The position numbers and the translations under genes were made by a program. Under the pieces are notes generated by a model, which was given only the letters and a program-made list of their open reading frames with translations, had not been told where the DNA came from and made no database searches. Positions 17,543 to 25,339 of a DNA stretch of 64,000 nucleotides are shown here, in pieces (within the stretch, counting starts at the first letter, position 1; each line of letters starts with the position of its first letter). Source of the stretch: Variovorax sp. OV700 (lineage in GTDB: Bacteria; Pseudomonadota; Gammaproteobacteria; Burkholderiales; Burkholderiaceae_C); the NCBI RefSeq assembly GCF_900099805.1, contig NZ_FNDR01000005.1, forward strand, positions 372,001 to 436,000. Reading direction: 5' to 3'.

Positions 17543-18676
17543 ATGCGCCTGAGCCAATTCATCAAAGACAACATCGAACCCATTCTTGTCGAGTGGGAAT
17601 CCTTTGCACGAACGATGATCCCGCCAGCGGAGACTATGTCCGTCGTCGAGCTCCGGGACCATGCGCATGAAATCCTGCTGGCAATTGCTAGCGAAATGGA
17701 GTCCACGCAATCCGAAAAGGAGCGCGAAGCCAAATCCAAGGGGCTCGCGGTACCGTTCCCAAAAGAGACCTTTGCCGCCGAACATGGAGGCTTGCGCCAG
17801 CGGGTGGGCTTCGATCTGTCCCAGCTGGGCGCGGAATATCGCGCGCTGCGGGCCACGGTTCTACGCTTGTGGATGGGAAAGGTGGGCGCGGTCGACGCCG
17901 CGGTGCTCGAAGAAGTGGTGCGTTTCAACGAGGGCATCGACCAGGGCCTTGCAGAGGCCATGGCCACGTATTCCGACCATGTCGCCAATTCGAGGGACAC
18001 CTTTCTGGCCGTGCTGGGGCACGACCTGCGAAACCCCCTGAGCGCGCTCAGTTCCTGCATCGATCTCCTCAGCCTGGCAGGTGATGCCAAGCCCAAGGAG
18101 CGGACGCTCCAGATCGCCAGGCGAAGCATTGCGTCGATCAACGACATGGTGACCGACCTGCTCGAGTACACGCGTACCCGGCTCGGCCGGGGCATCGAGG
18201 TGATTCCGCAGGAAGGCAACCTGGGCGCCCTGTGCCAGGAGGCCTTCGACGAGGTGTGCGCGGCGTATCCCCAGCGGGCACTGGTTGCCGATCTGCCGGG
18301 CGACGTGGTCCTGATGTTCGACGCGGCCCGCATGCGCCAGGTCCTGACGAATCTGCTGAGCAATGCCGTGCAGCACGGCGACCCCAGCTATCCCGTGGCG
18401 TTGCTGATCAGGCACGAAGGGGCGCATGCGACCCTGGTCGTCAAGAATCGGGGCAGGCCGATTCCTCCCGACGCGATGCAGGTGATCTTCAACCCGCTGG
18501 TGCAGGTTGCGACCCGCGAATCGGCGCCGCACGAGCGGCCCGCCACGAGCCTGGGACTCGGCCTCTACATTGCGCGGGAGATCGTGACGGGCCACGGCGG
18601 CACCATCACGGTGACGTCGTCTGCGGCAGAAGGCACGGCATTCACTGTTCATCTGCCTCGCGGCACGACGAGATAG
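17543..18676 (+). CDS. Sensor histidine kinase with RsbRD-type N-terminal domain
   Basis: 377 aa without membrane segments. Residues 1-150 match the RsbRD N-terminal (globin-like four-helix) domain, e.g. MRLSQFIKDNIEPILVEWESFAR. HisKA follows with the phospho-accepting His in LGHDLRNPLSAL, then an HATPase domain with N box (QVLTNLLSNAVQHG) and G2 box (SLGLGLYIAREIVTGHGG). The G1 box looks atypical: the usual DxGxG is VKNRGRPIPP. Cytosolic kinases of this class respond to redox or general stress. No response regulator gene is adjacent, so its partner is elsewhere. The start ATG 17543 is chosen because the frame upstream overlaps the divergent DUF1488-like gene. Confidence 0.9.
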   Translation: MRLSQFIKDNIEPILVEWESFARTMIPPAETMSVVELRDHAHEILLAIASEMESTQSEKEREAKSKGLAVPFPKETFAAEHGGLRQRVGFDLSQLGAEYRALRATVLRLWMGKVGAVDAAVLEEVVRFNEGIDQGLAEAMATYSDHVANSRDTFLAVLGHDLRNPLSALSSCIDLLSLAGDAKPKERTLQIARRSIASINDMVTDLLEYTRTRLGRGIEVIPQEGNLGALCQEAFDEVCAAYPQRALVADLPGDVVLMFDAARMRQVLTNLLSNAVQHGDPSYPVALLIRHEGAHATLVVKNRGRPIPPDAMQVIFNPLVQVATRESAPHERPATSLGLGLYIAREIVTGHGGTITVTSSAAEGTAFTVHLPRGTTR

Positions 18677-18874
18677 CCGAGCTCCCCCCGCGCGCGCTGC
18701 CCTCCTGGCCGTATCCCTGCGGACACCGTCGAGCCGAACTGTGAAGCTATCGATTGCATAGCGATGCGGACGTCCGACCGATCAGACCGGCCTGCCATGC
18801 TGACTTTTGACTACAAGAACGGCTTGGTGCGTCGTCTAGCTTGGCTTTGTCGAAACATCAACAAGGAGAATCCG

Positions 18875-19318
18875 ATGAAGCTGAAACAGCGTATTGCACC
18901 GACCTTGGTGGCGGTCCTCATGGGCGCCTGCGTTGCACCCCTTGCCTTGGCCGCGGGTGGCGGCGGGGGAGGTGGCGGCGGTGGTGGCGGAGGTTCGGGG
19001 GGCGGTAGCGGTAGCGGCGGCGGAAGTGCTGGCGTAGGCGCCGCTGCCGGTGCGAATGGCAACGGCGCGGGCGCGACCAGCGGATCCAACGCCTCGGCCA
19101 ATGCCGCAACGCCGGCGACACCTGCCACGCCTGCAACGCCAGCCACGGCCACGTCGCCTGCGACGCCGGCCACGCCTGCGACTCCGGCCACGCCGTCGGC
19201 GCAATCTTCATCGTCCACGATGTCTGCAACGCCCGCGACGCCTGCGGTGCCGGCGTCCAAGTCGGACACCAACACGACGATACCTGCGGTGCCTGCAACG
19301 CCGGCAACGAAGAGATAA
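18875..19318 (+). CDS. Secreted Gly-rich and Ala-Thr-Pro repeat protein
   Basis: 147 aa with AAGGAG before ATG 18875 and a Sec signal peptide (VAVLMGACVAPLALA, cleavage after about residue 24). The mature chain is low complexity: a run of 13 Gly, then Gly-Ser blocks, then imperfect tandem units of A-T-P (for example ATPATPATPA) separated by Ser/Thr linkers, ending AVPATPATKR. No folded domain is apparent. It may be a wall- or envelope-associated disordered linker protein. Repeat copy number could vary between strains. The start at 18764 used by a longer frame lacks a signal peptide. Confidence 0.7.
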   Translation: MKLKQRIAPTLVAVLMGACVAPLALAAGGGGGGGGGGGGGSGGGSGSGGGSAGVGAAAGANGNGAGATSGSNASANAATPATPATPATPATATSPATPATPATPATPSAQSSSSTMSATPATPAVPASKSDTNTTIPAVPATPATKR

Positions 19319-19331
19319 GAGAGGACAGTTG

Positions 19332-19364
19332 AAGGGCCGCGCAGCGGCGAGGCTGCCGGCCCTT
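19332..19364. terminator. Hairpin between the repeat protein and the response regulator
   Basis: AAGGGCCG at 19332-19339 pairs with CGGCCCTT at 19357-19364, followed on the plus strand by TATTCC. It is positioned 13 bases after the repeat-protein stop and 11 bases before the end of the oppositely oriented response regulator, so it could end both transcripts. Confidence 0.45.
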
Positions 19365-19374
19365 TATTCCGCAA

Positions 19375-20286
19375 TCAGGCCAGCTGTCCGCTCGCCAGCG
19401 CCGCCGCGGCGGCGCGCGTCTCCACGCCGAGCTTCTCGAAGATGTGTTCGAGGTGCTTGTTCACCGTGCGCGGACTGGTGCCGAGAATTTCTCCGATGTC
19501 GCGATTGGTTTTGCCCTTGGCAAGCCATGAAAGCACTTCGGTCTCGCGCGGCGTGAGCGCCGCATCGGCAAGGCGGGCCGAAGCAGAAGTGCCCGCCGCG
19601 CCTTCGCGCTGGGTGGCAAAGAGAAGCATGGTCTCACCGAGGGCGGCAGTGCCCAGGTTGCGCACCGACAGCCGTGTGCCGGCGGGCGTGACCAGCGCAA
19701 TGACTGCGCCGGATGCCAGCGAAGGTTCTAGCGAGGTTGGCAGCAGTCCCGCAGCCGATGGCGCGTCGAGTGCCTGGAGCCACAGCGCGGCCTGCGGTGA
19801 ACGCCATGCGATACGCCCGTGCGCATCGACGAAGACCACGCCCATGCCCGCGACGTCGACGGCATCGCGCGCCATCCGCGTGATGCGCGCGTTGCGCGTG
19901 TGCGTGTGCAGCCGCGCCAGCACCTCCTGCGCGCGGATCGGCTTCACGACGTAGTCGACGCCGCCGCACGCGAAGCCCTCGACCACGTGCGCGGTTTCCG
20001 AAAGCCCGGTCATGAACAGCACCGGAATGTGCGCGAGCGCAGCATCGGCCTTGATGCGCCGGCAGGTCTCGAAGCCCGAAAGGCCGGGCATCATGCCGTC
20101 CAGCAGGATAGCGTCGGGCACCACCAGTTCAAGCCGCTGCAGCGCGGCCTCGCCGTCGGCTGCCACCAGCACGGTGTAGCCGCTGGCCTCGAGCGTGTCG
20201 CACAGCATGCCCAGGCTGCTGGGGGCGTCGTCCACCACCAGTACCACGGGGCGTTCGGTTTCATCAGGGAGCGAGAGTGTCTGCAT
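19375..20286 (-). CDS. Two-component response regulator, NarL/LuxR type
   Basis: 303 aa. The receiver domain begins VVLVVDDAPSS with phospho-Asp in ILLDGMMPG; a middle region (PAS-like, about residues 130-200) links to a C-terminal LuxR helix-turn-helix (LTPRETEVLSWLAKGKTNRD... RTVNKHLEHIFEKLG). It overlaps the 3' end of the hybrid kinase gene by 23 bases, so the two are translationally coupled and are very likely partners. As a DNA-binding regulator it should act on the divergent urea/amide transporter operon; the palindrome at 23793 is the candidate site. Its family recognises 7-2-7 dyads in the NarL subgroup. Confidence 0.92.
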   Translation of the reverse strand: MQTLSLPDETERPVVLVVDDAPSSLGMLCDTLEASGYTVLVAADGEAALQRLELVVPDAILLDGMMPGLSGFETCRRIKADAALAHIPVLFMTGLSETAHVVEGFACGGVDYVVKPIRAQEVLARLHTHTRNARITRMARDAVDVAGMGVVFVDAHGRIAWRSPQAALWLQALDAPSAAGLLPTSLEPSLASGAVIALVTPAGTRLSVRNLGTAALGETMLLFATQREGAAGTSASARLADAALTPRETEVLSWLAKGKTNRDIGEILGTSPRTVNKHLEHIFEKLGVETRAAAAALASGQLA

Positions 20287-23200
20287 CTTCTTCTGCGAGT
20301 GCCTTGCGGAGATTGTCGAGATCGAAGCGGTTGACCATGCCGCGCAGCCACGTGCAGGTGACCGCAGCCGGTGGTGAAGCGGTGGCGAGCCGATCGAGCA
20401 CTTGGTGCAGGCCGCGCACGTGACCCATCTGCACCAGCCGCATCAGCTCGGCGCGGTCGTCTTCGGAGAGCGCCAGCTGCTCCGGCCTGACCGCGACGTC
20501 GGCGCTGGGTGGCATGGGGTCGTTCAACGCCAGCCATTCGAGCCCGAGGTGGCGCTCCAGCGCGGCGATCAGCTGCGATTCGATAACCGGCTTGCCGACG
20601 AACGCCTGGCAGCCCGCCGCGCGGAGCAGCTCGCTCTGGTTCTCGAACATGTTGGCCGAGACGATGATGATCGGAATGCGGTCGAAGCCCGAGGCGCGCA
20701 CCAGGGCCGCGGTCTGCCAGCCGTCCATGTCGTCCATTGTGAGATCCAGCAAAATGGCGGAGGGCAGGTTTTCGCGCAGGCTGTCGAGGCACTCGGTGCC
20801 GCTCGCGGCCTCGCGCACCTCGAAGCCCAGCGGCGCGAGCATTCCGGCCAGCATCTGGCGCTGCACCGGCTGGTCGTCCACCACCAGCAGCGTTCGGCGC
20901 GCGCCGATGTAGCCCGACACCGGCCGCCGCAGTGCGCCGGCCTGCGCCTCGGGCCCCGGCTCGGCCACTTCGCGCAGGTACACCCGCACTCCGAAGGTGC
21001 TGCCCGCGGGAGAAGTATCGGCCAGGCGCAGTTCGCCGCCCATCAGCGACGTGAGAAGTCCGGTGATGGTGAGACCCAGGCCCGTGCCGGGCTCGCCGCG
21101 CCGGCGACCGGCGGCGCCGCGCTCGAACGGAAGGAAGATGCGCTGGTGATCTTGCGGCGCTACGCCGATGCCGGTGTCGACCACGTCGAAGCGCAGCACC
21201 TCGCGGCGCGCATCCACATGCAGAGTGACCGTGCCGCTGTCGGTGAAGCGCACCGCATTGGCCAGCAGGTTGATGAGGATCTGGCGCAGCCGTTTGGCAT
21301 CGGCATGCACCCAGGGCGGCAGCCGCCCGCTGTGCGTGTACACGAAGGCCAGGCCCTTGCTCTCCGCCTGCGGCCGCACCATGTGCACGAGCTCGTCGAG
21401 AAAGGCGGGCAGCGCGAGCGGAGCGGGCTCCAGCTGCAGCCGGCCGGCCTCGATGCGCGCCAGGTCGAGCAGCCCGTCGATCAGTCCCAGCATGTGCTCG
21501 CCGCTGCGCTGGATGGTCTGCACCGCTTCGCGCGGCGGCGCCGCGGCCTCGCCCTTGAGCAGAATCTGCGAATAGCCGAGGATGCTGTTGAGCGGCGTGC
21601 GCAGTTCGTGGGTCATACCGGCCACGTAGCGGGTCTTGGCCTGGTTGGCGGCCTCGGCAGCTTCCTTGGCGGTCTGCAGCGCGGCGTCGGTGCGCTTGTG
21701 CGCCTCGATCTCGACGGTGAGCAGGTGGTTGTGGCGGTTGGATTCTTCCTGCGCCATCTGCCGGCTCTCGCTGCCCAGCACGATCCACCACGCGGCCACC
21801 GCCGCCACCAGCGAGAGCAGCGCAAACACCTTGAGAAAGGCGCTGCGAAGGGCCGGGTCCAGGAGGTCCGAGCCCACGATGGTCTCTTGCGCATACACGA
21901 CGCCCATCACCGTGGCCACCAGCGCCACGAGCGACGTGGCCACCATCAGGTAGTGCGCCACGCGAAAGTTGAGCCGCCCCGACAGCGCGGGCGGCAGCAG
22001 CGCCTTGAGCCATCCGCTCATCTGCTCGGCCGCCCGCGAGTCGGTCTTGCAGCGGTCGTGGCAGCGCGATTCCAGCGTGCAGCACAGCGAGCAGATCGGC
22101 GCGCTGTAGGCGGGGCAGTGGGCCATGTCCTCCGACTCGAAGCTGTTGTCGCACACCGAGCACTTGACCAACTGCCCGGGCGTCCAGCGTTGGATGTCGG
22201 TGCGGGCCAGGTAGTAGCGCCCGCGCGTGCGCCATGCCAGAAGCGGCGAGACCAACAGCGCGGTGACCAGCGCGATGAACGGCGAGAACGCCCGCGCCCA
22301 TTGGCCCAGCGCGCCGGAATACGCCAGCATGGCCAGCGCCGCCGCCACCAGCATCGCGCCCAGGCCGACCGGGTTGATGTCGTACAGATGGGCGCGCTTG
22401 AACTCGATGGTGCGCGGGCTCCAGCCCAGCGGCTTGTTGATGACCAGGTCGGCCACCAGCGCGCCGACCCAGGCGATGGCAATGTTGCTGTAGAAGCCCA
22501 GCACGTGCTCGAGCGCCGCGAACACGCCCAGCGTCATCAGCAGGATGGCAATGACCACGTTGAATACCAGCCACACCACGCGCCCCGGATGGCTGTGCGT
22601 GAGGCGCGCGAAGAAGTTGGACCACGCCAGCGATCCCGCATAGGCGTTGGTGAGGTTGATCTTCATCTGCGAGACCACCACGAAGAGCGTGGTGATCGCC
22701 AGCACCCAGGCCGGGTCGCGCAGCACGTATGAAAAGCCCGTGAGGTACATCAGCGTGGGCTCGATCGCGTGCTTGCCCGGAATCTCGTGCTGGAGTGCCA
22801 AAAAGGCCAGGAAGGCGCCGCCCATCATCTTGAGCATGCCCGGCACGATCCAGCCAGGCCCCGCCACCAGCACCGCGGCCCACCAGCGGCCCCGGTTGGC
22901 GGCCGTCTTCTCGGGCAGAAAGCGCAGGTAGTCGACTTGCTCGCCGATCTGAACCACCAGCGAGAAGGCCACCGTGGCGGCGGCGCCGAACATCAGCGGA
23001 TCGAAGCTGCTGCTGCCGGAGGTGCGGCCCGCGAGGCCGGTGAAGTCGGCATACAGCTCGGGCTTTTTCACCAGCACCGCAATGAAGGGACAGATGAAAA
23101 GCACGATCCAGATCGGCTGCGTCCACAGCTGCAGGCCCGAGATGAGAGTGATGCCGCGCATCACCAGCGGCACGATCACGATCGACGACAGCAGGTAAAG

Positions 23201-23659
23201 GAGCGGCAATGGCCAGTCGAGGTACAGCTGCAGCGCCAGCGCGAGGATGGCCGCCTCGAGCGCAAAGAAGATGAAGGTGAAGCTCGCATAGATGAGCGAG
23301 GTGAGCGTGGAGCCCAGGTAGCCAAAGCCCGCGCCGCGCGTGAGCAGGTCCATGTCGACGCCGTGCTTTGCCGCGTAGTAGGAAATCGGCAGGCCCGTGA
23401 GAAACGTGATGAACCCCACCACCAGGATGGCCCACAGCGCATTCCAGAAGCCGTAGTTCAGCGCAATGGCGCCGCCGATGGCCTCCAGCGCCAGGAACGA
23501 GGTGGCGCCGAAGGCCGCATTGGCGACGCGGAACTCCGACCATTTGCGAAAGCTGCGCGGCGTGTAGCGCAGCGCGTAGTCCTCCAGCGTTTCGTTCGCG
23601 ACCCACGCGTTGTAGTCGCGGCGGATGCGAAAGATCTTCTGGCCGGTGACGGATTGCAT
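20264..23659 (-). CDS. NCS1 permease-fused hybrid sensor histidine kinase
   Basis: 1131 aa from ATG 23659 (M Q S V T G Q K); alternative starts at 23695 or 23755 would add 12 or 32 residues of unlikely sequence. Residues about 15-480 form a 12-helix NCS1-family permease (purine/cytosine/allantoin/hydantoin transporter fold), with RSFRKWSEFRVANAAFGATS and MKINLTNAYAGSLAWSNFF as family-like segments. A Cys-rich segment at about 500-538 (CSVCDNSFE, CSLCC, CHDRC) suggests a zinc knuckle. Two further membrane helices follow, then HisKA with the His in MTHELRTPLN (about residue 684), an HATPase domain (DTGIGVAPQDHQR and GTGLGLTITGLL) and a receiver (VVDDQPVQRQ, phospho-Asp in ILLDLTMDDMDG). It is analogous in design to CbrA, which uses an SLC5 permease. 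Predicted to sense uptake of a nitrogen compound and signal to the adjacent regulator. Confidence 0.9.
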   Translation of the reverse strand: MQSVTGQKIFRIRRDYNAWVANETLEDYALRYTPRSFRKWSEFRVANAAFGATSFLALEAIGGAIALNYGFWNALWAILVVGFITFLTGLPISYYAAKHGVDMDLLTRGAGFGYLGSTLTSLIYASFTFIFFALEAAILALALQLYLDWPLPLLYLLSSIVIVPLVMRGITLISGLQLWTQPIWIVLFICPFIAVLVKKPELYADFTGLAGRTSGSSSFDPLMFGAAATVAFSLVVQIGEQVDYLRFLPEKTAANRGRWWAAVLVAGPGWIVPGMLKMMGGAFLAFLALQHEIPGKHAIEPTLMYLTGFSYVLRDPAWVLAITTLFVVVSQMKINLTNAYAGSLAWSNFFARLTHSHPGRVVWLVFNVVIAILLMTLGVFAALEHVLGFYSNIAIAWVGALVADLVINKPLGWSPRTIEFKRAHLYDINPVGLGAMLVAAALAMLAYSGALGQWARAFSPFIALVTALLVSPLLAWRTRGRYYLARTDIQRWTPGQLVKCSVCDNSFESEDMAHCPAYSAPICSLCCTLESRCHDRCKTDSRAAEQMSGWLKALLPPALSGRLNFRVAHYLMVATSLVALVATVMGVVYAQETIVGSDLLDPALRSAFLKVFALLSLVAAVAAWWIVLGSESRQMAQEESNRHNHLLTVEIEAHKRTDAALQTAKEAAEAANQAKTRYVAGMTHELRTPLNSILGYSQILLKGEAAAPPREAVQTIQRSGEHMLGLIDGLLDLARIEAGRLQLEPAPLALPAFLDELVHMVRPQAESKGLAFVYTHSGRLPPWVHADAKRLRQILINLLANAVRFTDSGTVTLHVDARREVLRFDVVDTGIGVAPQDHQRIFLPFERGAAGRRRGEPGTGLGLTITGLLTSLMGGELRLADTSPAGSTFGVRVYLREVAEPGPEAQAGALRRPVSGYIGARRTLLVVDDQPVQRQMLAGMLAPLGFEVREAASGTECLDSLRENLPSAILLDLTMDDMDGWQTAALVRASGFDRIPIIIVSANMFENQSELLRAAGCQAFVGKPVIESQLIAALERHLGLEWLALNDPMPPSADVAVRPEQLALSEDDRAELMRLVQMGHVRGLHQVLDRLATASPPAAVTCTWLRGMVNRFDLDNLRKALAEEDADTLAP

Positions 23660-23792
23660 GGTGGGCTCTTGCGGCGAGGGCGGCGGCAGTGGCATGACGG
23701 CAGACACAGCAAGAAGCGCTCCCTGCTCGATTGCCGCCTGTTGTCGCCTGTGCACGGCTTGCGAGTCTGGCTGCAGCCGCGCCTCCGGCCGC

Positions 23793-23808
23793 TACGTTGA
23801 ATGACGTA
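23793..23808. promoter_or_regulatory. Candidate operator, NarL-type 7-2-7 palindrome
   Basis: TACGTTG-AA-TGACGTA (23793-23808) is an inverted repeat with the outer TACGT/ACGTA perfect, in the tail-to-tail 7-2-7 arrangement used by NarL-family regulators. It lies in the 271-base intergenic region between the divergent permease-kinase gene and urtA, 123 bases upstream of urtA. I saw no sigma54 -24/-12 match here. Confidence 0.45.
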
Positions 23809-23930
23809 TTCGCGGCGCAGCGAGTGATTTCTAAAGTACCAGCCATGGTGCTCGGGGCACCGTCCGATGCACAGCGATGGTGCGCGGCCAACCCATGTTT
23901 TTCTTTTCTTCAACCTGCCTGGAGTTCCTG

Positions 23931-25196
23931 ATGTCGCGTGATTCCGATCCTTCCCTCGATGCCCTGGCATTGCGCCGCAGACGACTGCTGCAGGGCGCCG
24001 CCGCGTTGCCCGTGATGGGCCTGAGCGGCCTGAGCTTCGGGCAGTCGCAGTTCCCCACGGCCAAGGTCAACACCACCAAGCTCGCGGTGACCGACACCGA
24101 AGTGACGGTGGGTCAGCTGCACTCGTCCTCCGGCACCATGGCCATTTCGGAAACCGGCTCCATCCAGGCCGAGCAGCTCGCCATCGACCAGATCAACGCG
24201 ATGGGCGGCATCCTCGGCCGCAAGATCAAGGTCATCAAGGAAGACGGCGCCTCCGACTGGCCGACATTTGCAGAGAAGTCGAAGAAGCTGTTGGTCAACG
24301 ACCACTGCGCCGCAGTATTCGGCTGCTGGACCAGCGCCTCGCGCAAGGCGGTGCTGCCGGTGTTCGAGAAGGAGAACGGCCTCTTGTACTACCCGACCTT
24401 CTACGAAGGCCTGGAGCAGAGCAAGAACGTGATCTACACGGGCCAGGAAGCGACGCAGCAGATCATCTGGGGCCTGGACTGGGGCGCGAAGGAGAAGAAG
24501 GCCAAGACCTTCTTCCTCGTCGGCTCCGACTACATCTGGCCGCGCACCTCGATGAAGATTGCGCGCAAGCACATCGAAAATTTCCAGAAGGGTTCGGTCA
24601 AGGGCGAGGAGTATTACCCGCTGGGCCACACCAACTTCAACTCGCTGATCAACAAGATCAAGGTGGCCAAGCCCGACTGCATTTTCGCGGCGGTGGTGGG
24701 CGGCTCGAACGTGGCCTTCTACAAGCAGCTCAAGGCCGCGGGCATCACCGGCGACAAGCAGTTCCTGCTGACGCTGGCGGTCACCGAAGACGAAATGACC
24801 GGCGTGGGCGGCGAAAACTTCGCGGGCTTCTATTCGTCGATGAAGTACTTCCAGTCGCTCGACAACCCGAACAACAAGAAGTTCGTGGAGGCCTTCAAGG
24901 CCAAGTACGGCAAGGACGCCGTGATCGGCGACGTGACGCAGGCGGGCTACCTGGGCCCGTGGCTTTGGAAGGCGGCCGTCGAAAAGGCCGGTAGCTTCGA
25001 CGTGGACAAGGTGGTGGCGGGCTCGCCCGGCATCGAGCTGAAGACCGCGCCCGAAGGCTACGTGAAGCTGGATGCGAACCACCACCTGTGGAGCAAGGCG
25101 CGCATCGGGCAGGGGCAGCTGGATGGGACGTTCAAGGTGGTTGCTGAGTCGGCCGAACTGATCAAGCCCGATCCGTTCCCCAAGGGCTATCAGTAA
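23931..25196 (+). CDS. urtA: Urea/short-chain amide ABC transporter, substrate-binding protein (UrtA/FmdD-type)
   Basis: 421 aa, Peripla_BP_5 family. The start at ATG 23931 has GGAG eight bases upstream. The N-terminus carries RRRRLLQGAAALPVM then LSGLSFGQ, a twin-arginine-like export signal. Family features are TVGQLHSSSGTMAISE, the LYYPTFYEGLEQSKNV segment and the TQAGYLGPWLWKAAVEKAGS region. This matches urea-binding UrtA and formamide-binding FmdD. With formamidase downstream, the physiological ligand may be formamide, urea or both; sequence alone does not decide. First gene of the operon running to 30887. Confidence 0.9.
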   Translation: MSRDSDPSLDALALRRRRLLQGAAALPVMGLSGLSFGQSQFPTAKVNTTKLAVTDTEVTVGQLHSSSGTMAISETGSIQAEQLAIDQINAMGGILGRKIKVIKEDGASDWPTFAEKSKKLLVNDHCAAVFGCWTSASRKAVLPVFEKENGLLYYPTFYEGLEQSKNVIYTGQEATQQIIWGLDWGAKEKKAKTFFLVGSDYIWPRTSMKIARKHIENFQKGSVKGEEYYPLGHTNFNSLINKIKVAKPDCIFAAVVGGSNVAFYKQLKAAGITGDKQFLLTLAVTEDEMTGVGGENFAGFYSSMKYFQSLDNPNNKKFVEAFKAKYGKDAVIGDVTQAGYLGPWLWKAAVEKAGSFDVDKVVAGSPGIELKTAPEGYVKLDANHHLWSKARIGQGQLDGTFKVVAESAELIKPDPFPKGYQ

Positions 25197-25211
25197 ACCC
25201 GTGATGACTTT

Positions 25212-25314
25212 CTCCCTCCCCCTCTGGGGGAGGGCAGGGGTGGGAGCAAGCGGCGCCTCCAATGGGCACGCCCTGCCTGCCCCCATCCCAACCTTCCCCC
25301 GGAAGGGGAAGGAG
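25212..25314. repeat. Intergenic inverted-repeat element between urtA and urtB
   Basis: Two imperfect copies of a 39-base unit (25212-25250 and, inverted, 25276-25314) flank 25 bases. The first copy also folds on itself (CTCCCCCTCTGGGGGAG-type stem at 25215-25233). It occupies nearly all of the 143 bases between the genes. This style of C/G-rich hairpin pair is common as a dispersed intergenic repeat in high-GC proteobacteria; I infer, but cannot show here, that other copies exist. It may alter urtA/urtB mRNA ratio. Confidence 0.6.
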
Positions 25315-25339
25315 CCAACAGCCAATACGGGAACTCTCC

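Noticed and set aside
19100..19260. Short repeats that at first looked like a CRISPR array
   Set aside because: They are tandem coding triplets (Ala-Thr-Pro) inside one reading frame, without conserved-length spacers.
20402..22732. Long plus-strand frame opposite the hybrid kinase
   Set aside because: It encodes His/Arg-rich sequence without any fold and mirrors the codon bias of the real minus-strand gene.
23660..23930. Sigma54 promoter for the nitrogen-scavenging operon
   Set aside because: I looked for a TGGCAC-N5-TTGC-like pair in the divergent region and found no convincing match.
25200..25320. Possible CRISPR or insertion-sequence end in the urtA-urtB gap
   Set aside because: Only two inverted copies of one unit exist, with no transposase gene; kept as an intergenic repeat.
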